In this document: one piece after another, positions 61,235 through 64,000 of the stretch
Numbering within the stretch: the stretch's first letter is position 1
Layout: each line of letters begins with the position of its first letter
NCBI GenBank assembly: GCA_016125255.1
Contig: WGMD01000035.1
Location: 1 to 64,000, forward strand
From: Planctomycetota bacterium
GTDB lineage: Bacteria; Planctomycetota; Phycisphaerae; Phycisphaerales; Zrk34
Reading direction: 5' to 3'
DNA: 64,000 nt
Made by a program: the position numbers and the translations under genes
Notes under the pieces: model-generated
Database searches by the model: none
Told to the model about the DNA's origin: nothing
What the model saw: only the letters and a program-made list of their open reading frames with translations

Positions 61235-62204
61235 ACAGTGGCTCAAGAACAACACGTTCCACCACCGCGATTTCTGGGACCTGCGCCAGCTCGTGGCGGA
61301 AAAGCAGAAACAGAATCTGCGCATCAGCTTGTGCATCCCCACGCTTAACGAAGAGAAAACCATCGGCAAGGAGATCGTCATCTTCAAGAGCGAGTTGATG
61401 GACCGCTACCCGATCGTCGACGAGATCGCGGTCGTCGATTCGGGCTCGACGGACCGGACGCGCGACGTGGCGGCGAGCTTCGGAGCGGATGTGTATCTTT
61501 CGTCGGAGATTCTTCCCGAAGAAGGATTCAAACGCGGCAAAGGCGAGAATCTCTGGAAGGCGATCTACCAGCTCACCGGCGATGTGATCGTCTACGTCGA
61601 CGCCGACATCACCAATATTCATCCCCGCTTCGTCACCGGCCTCGTTGCCCCGCTGATCCACCGCCCGCAGATCAAATACGTCAAGGCCTTCTACGATCGA
61701 CCGCTGGCCGTCGCACCGGGCGTAACGCGGCCCAGCGGCGGGGGGCGCGTGACCGAGATTCTCGTGCGCCCGCTTTTTTCGCTGTTTTTCCCGGAATTGA
61801 CCGCCATTATTCAGCCCCTCTCCGGCGAGTACGCCGTGCGCCGCGACATCCTCGAACAGATCCCCTTCCCCGTCGGCTACGGTGTGGAGACGGCGCATCT
61901 CATCGACATCTACGTCAAGCACGGGCTCGACGCCTTCGGTCAGACGGACCTGGAGCAGCGCGTGCATCGCAATCAGCCGACCGCGTCGCTGGGCCGCATG
62001 AGCTTCGGCATCCTGCAAACATTCTTCAACCGCGTGCACACACTCGGCATGATCGGCGAGCTCCCGCAGTTCAGCACCATCATGCGCCAGTTCCAGGTCA
62101 AGGACCGAGACTACCAGCAGGTCGAACACCAGATCATCGAAGACGAACGCCCGCCGATGGACCAGATCGCGGCGTACCGGGAAAAATTCCACCTGCCGGC
62201 ATGA
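61224..62204 (+). CDS. gpgS: Glucosyl-3-phosphoglycerate synthase GpgS
   Basis: GpgS (GT81) transfers glucose from a nucleotide sugar to 3-phosphoglycerate, the first step to glucosylglycerate. The 326-residue protein has the family start NNTFHHRDF, ISLCIPTLNEEKTIGKEI, AVVDSGSTDRT, GKGENLWKAIYQLTGDVIVYVDADI (metal-binding DAD), FYDRPLAV, GGGRVTEILVRPLFSLFFPEL, QPLSGEYAVRRD and GYGVETAHLID. The fit is clear across the whole length. The start at 61224 is inside the previous gene's end, with ggaggg (61211-61216) at good spacing. Confidence 0.9.
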   Translation: MKNEQWLKNNTFHHRDFWDLRQLVAEKQKQNLRISLCIPTLNEEKTIGKEIVIFKSELMDRYPIVDEIAVVDSGSTDRTRDVAASFGADVYLSSEILPEEGFKRGKGENLWKAIYQLTGDVIVYVDADITNIHPRFVTGLVAPLIHRPQIKYVKAFYDRPLAVAPGVTRPSGGGRVTEILVRPLFSLFFPELTAIIQPLSGEYAVRRDILEQIPFPVGYGVETAHLIDIYVKHGLDAFGQTDLEQRVHRNQPTASLGRMSFGILQTFFNRVHTLGMIGELPQFSTIMRQFQVKDRDYQQVEHQIIEDERPPMDQIAAYREKFHLPA

Positions 62205-62210
62205 CGCTTC

Positions 62211-62345
62211 TGACCCCTCCCCCTTGAGGGGGAGGATGGGAGGGGGTGAATCGCATCGGTCACATGCGCGTACGCTTCGATGCGGAGCCGGCTCGGACGG
62301 ATGCGATTCACCCTCCCCTAGCCCCTCCCTCAGAGGGAGGGGGAT
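62211..62345. repeat. Inverted repeat, class D (cccctccccct family)
   Basis: The left arm (62211-62257) and right arm (62300-62345) are long imperfect complements ending in gaatcgcatc/gatgcgattc. Each arm also folds on itself (ccctcccccttgagggggagg). Confidence 0.85.
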
Positions 62346-62367
62346 TCAGACTTCGGAGAGCGCGCGA

Positions 62368-63831
62368 GTGAGCGACGAGTTGTCGACATTTGAAAATCCC
62401 TCCCCCAACCCCTCCCGACGAGGGAGGGGTGAACGACCGCGCATCGCGATGGTTCATTATCACCTGCGCGGCGGGGGTGTGAGTCGCGTGATCGAACATG
62501 CGGCGCGCGCCGTGATCGAAGCGGGATACGAACCGCTGGTACTCATCGGCGAAAAGCCGACGCTGACGCCGCCGTGCGATGTGCGCGTCATCGATGGCCT
62601 CGGCTATGACGCGGATATTTCACCGGAGGATTTGGTCGAGCGGCTGCGCGCGGCGGCGGGCGAAGTGGTGTTGTGGCATGTGCATAATCACAGTCTGGGC
62701 AAGAACGCGGCGCTGCCGGGGGCGATTGGATGGATGGCGGCGGCGGGCGAACGGCTTGTGCTTCAGCCGCACGATTTTGCGGAGGACGGCCGACCGGGCA
62801 ATTACCGATTGCTCTGCGAATGCGGAGCGGTCGACGATCTGTACCCGCTGGCGGAGCACATTCATTATGCGACGCTCAACGGGCGCGACCGCGCGGCACT
62901 CATCGCGGCGGGGATGCCGGCGGAGCGGGCGCATGCGCTGCCCAATGCGATCGACCTCGCGGCGGCGGCGGACGCCGCGGCGACGACAAATGAAGGTCGC
63001 CTGTTTCTGTATCCGACACGGGCAATTCGGCGAAAAAACCTCGGGGAATTTCTGTTATGGGCGGCGACGGCGGATCGTGAAGCGGGCGACCGATTCGCCA
63101 CGACGCTCGCGCCGACGAGTGCCGTCGATCTGCCGATTTATGCGGACTGGCGGGAGCTGGCGACGCGACTGAATCTGCCGGTCGAATTCGAGATCGGCGC
63201 GACGAGTCACGCTTCGTTCGCCGCGCTGGTCCGGTCGGCGCATGCGATGGTGACGACGAGCGTGGCGGAGGGATTCGGGTTGGCGTTTTTGGAGCCCTTC
63301 CTTGCGGGCCGGCCGCTCGTGGGGCGGAACCTGCCGGACATCACGGCCGACTTCGCCCGCGACGGCGTGAACCTCGATGCGCTCTACGATTTTCTGGGCG
63401 TGCCGATTGCCTGGGTCGGCGAAGAGCGACTGCGCGATCGCGTGATCGACAAGCTGGGCGCGACCATGAAGGCGTACGGGCGGACCTGCAAGGCGGCGGA
63501 CATCGAAGCGGCGATGTCGGCGATGACGCGCGGCGATGAAGTCGACTTCGGGCGGCTCGACGAGCCGATGCAGCGCACGGTGATCGAGCGAGTCCTCGCG
63601 GAGCATTACAAGCCGGGCGTCGAACTGAATCGCCCCGCGGACGCGGCGACGATCGAGCACAATCGCCGGGTCATCGCATCGCACTACAGTCTGAGGAAAT
63701 ACGGCGAGCGGCTGATGGGGATTTACCAGCGCGTGCTCGCCGCGCGCGTCACGCCGATTGAGCGGCTCGATGCGGGCAAGGTGCTCGAACAATTTCTGTC
63801 ACCGGGGCGGTTTAATCTGCTAAGGACGTAA
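62368..63831 (+). CDS. GT4-type glycosyltransferase in the osmolyte locus
   Basis: This GT-B enzyme has MVHYHLRGGGVSRVIEHAARAV at the first nucleotide fold, VLQPHDFAEDGRPGNY, FLYPTRAIRRKNLGEFL and the donor-site SVAEGFGLAFLEPFLAGRPLV. Substrate and product are unknown; an extra sugar on glucosylglycerate or another glycoside is possible. The start is uncertain. GTG at 62368 has ggagag 7 bases upstream and gives 487 residues; it would translate a class D repeat into an N-terminal NPSPNPSRRGRGERP segment. ATG at 62449 gives 460 residues, starts after the repeat and lacks a near ribosome site. It is followed after 1 base by the HAD gene. Confidence 0.78.
   Translation: MSDELSTFENPSPNPSRRGRGERPRIAMVHYHLRGGGVSRVIEHAARAVIEAGYEPLVLIGEKPTLTPPCDVRVIDGLGYDADISPEDLVERLRAAAGEVVLWHVHNHSLGKNAALPGAIGWMAAAGERLVLQPHDFAEDGRPGNYRLLCECGAVDDLYPLAEHIHYATLNGRDRAALIAAGMPAERAHALPNAIDLAAAADAAATTNEGRLFLYPTRAIRRKNLGEFLLWAATADREAGDRFATTLAPTSAVDLPIYADWRELATRLNLPVEFEIGATSHASFAALVRSAHAMVTTSVAEGFGLAFLEPFLAGRPLVGRNLPDITADFARDGVNLDALYDFLGVPIAWVGEERLRDRVIDKLGATMKAYGRTCKAADIEAAMSAMTRGDEVDFGRLDEPMQRTVIERVLAEHYKPGVELNRPADAATIEHNRRVIASHYSLRKYGERLMGIYQRVLAARVTPIERLDAGKVLEQFLSPGRFNLLRT
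62394..62432. repeat. Class D repeat, third copy, inside the 5' end of the glycosyltransferase
   Basis: ccctcccccaacccctcccgac and gagggaggggtgaac pair around a short loop. If the GTG start at 62368 is used, this copy is translated. Confidence 0.6.
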
Positions 63832-63832
63832 C

Positions 63833-64000
63833 ATGGACGGACAGACGACACTGGCGGAGCGGATCGCGGCGCTGTCGAAGCCGATGAAACCGCGGGCGAC
63901 GGAGGCGAAGGCGAAGCTGACGCGCTTCCGGGGGGTGCGGGCGGCGCTGTTCGATGTGTACGGGACGCTGGTGATCAGCGGGTCGGGGGATGTGGGTGTG
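63833..64000 (+). CDS. HAD-superfamily hydrolase, 5' part (cut by window end)
   Basis: The first 56 residues are visible: a charged helix (MDGQTTLAERIAALSKPM) and then RAALFDVYGTLVISGSGD, a HAD motif I of the DxYGT type with the nucleophilic aspartate. The gene runs off the window. In this setting a phosphatase acting on glucosyl-3-phosphoglycerate (the GpgP step) is an attractive guess, but the visible part cannot separate it from other HAD enzymes. It starts 1 base after the glycosyltransferase stop codon. Confidence 0.75.
   Translation, partial: MDGQTTLAERIAALSKPMKPRATEAKAKLTRFRGVRAALFDVYGTLVISGSGDVGV

Noticed and set aside
62211-62432. CRISPR-like array
   Set aside because: The repeated units are three, in mixed orientation, with unequal spacing and self-complementary arms; no cas gene is present.

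Overview
The window looks like a chromosomal piece of a GC-rich planctomycete, probably of the Phycisphaerae type. The signs are a Gram-negative lipid A and outer-membrane assembly gene set, a PEP-CTERM protein, a giant Calx-beta protein whose N-terminus carries a LETLEQRLLL motif like planctomycete exported proteins, a membrane-anchored excisionase-like HTH protein, sulfatase-free sialate/acetyl esterases, and intergenic inverted repeats of many families. No rRNA, tRNA, CRISPR array, transposase or phage gene was recognised. This taxonomic call is inference from gene content only.

Layout. 0-11 kb: coaD with a metal-site-degenerate MBL protein, mutL, two coupled TPR proteins, an SGNH esterase, a PEP-CTERM protein and recO. 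11-19 kb: the envelope block on the minus strand, bamA > ompH > terminator > lpxD > lpxC-fabZ > lpxA, with a second lpxD divergently on the plus strand followed by a lone LarC N-domain. 19.7-28 kb: gyrA with a STAS gene and a 29-residue membrane peptide, a TlyA-like methyltransferase, an EF-hand exported protein, PqiA-like, hicB with frameshifted hicA, lpxI and a repeat-tailed exported protein. 28-43 kb: sialate O-acetylesterase, amtB, phosphoesterase, HTH-membrane protein, psd, a short atpC, lolD/lolC, GxxExxY, lysS, an SDR, a sterol-desaturase-like protein and two hypothetical exported or membrane proteins.

43.2-49.6 kb is a compact plus-strand run for nonulosonic acid and glycoprotein work: Maf/DUF115, a radical-SAM-like protein that lost its cluster cysteines but kept a SPASM-like tail, a NeuA-NeuB fusion and NeuC. 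49.6-52.1 kb holds a DUF62 protein, a TIGR01777 epimerase and a GT2. 52.2-56.8 kb encodes a 1524-residue metzincin-like/PPC/Calx-beta protein. 57-64 kb (cut by the window end) looks like a glucosylglycerate/mannosylglucosylglycerate compatible-solute locus: a GH13 phosphorylase, a likely MggS, an M20-like protein without its catalytic glutamates, GpgS, another glycosyltransferase and a HAD phosphatase.

Two patterns cut across the window. First, at least ten unrelated inverted-repeat families occupy the intergenic gaps; some are nested in one another, some supply stop codons and one may be translated. Second, about eleven genes have a TANNNT -10-like box 6-10 bases before the ATG and no Shine-Dalgarno sequence, the signature expected of leaderless mRNAs.
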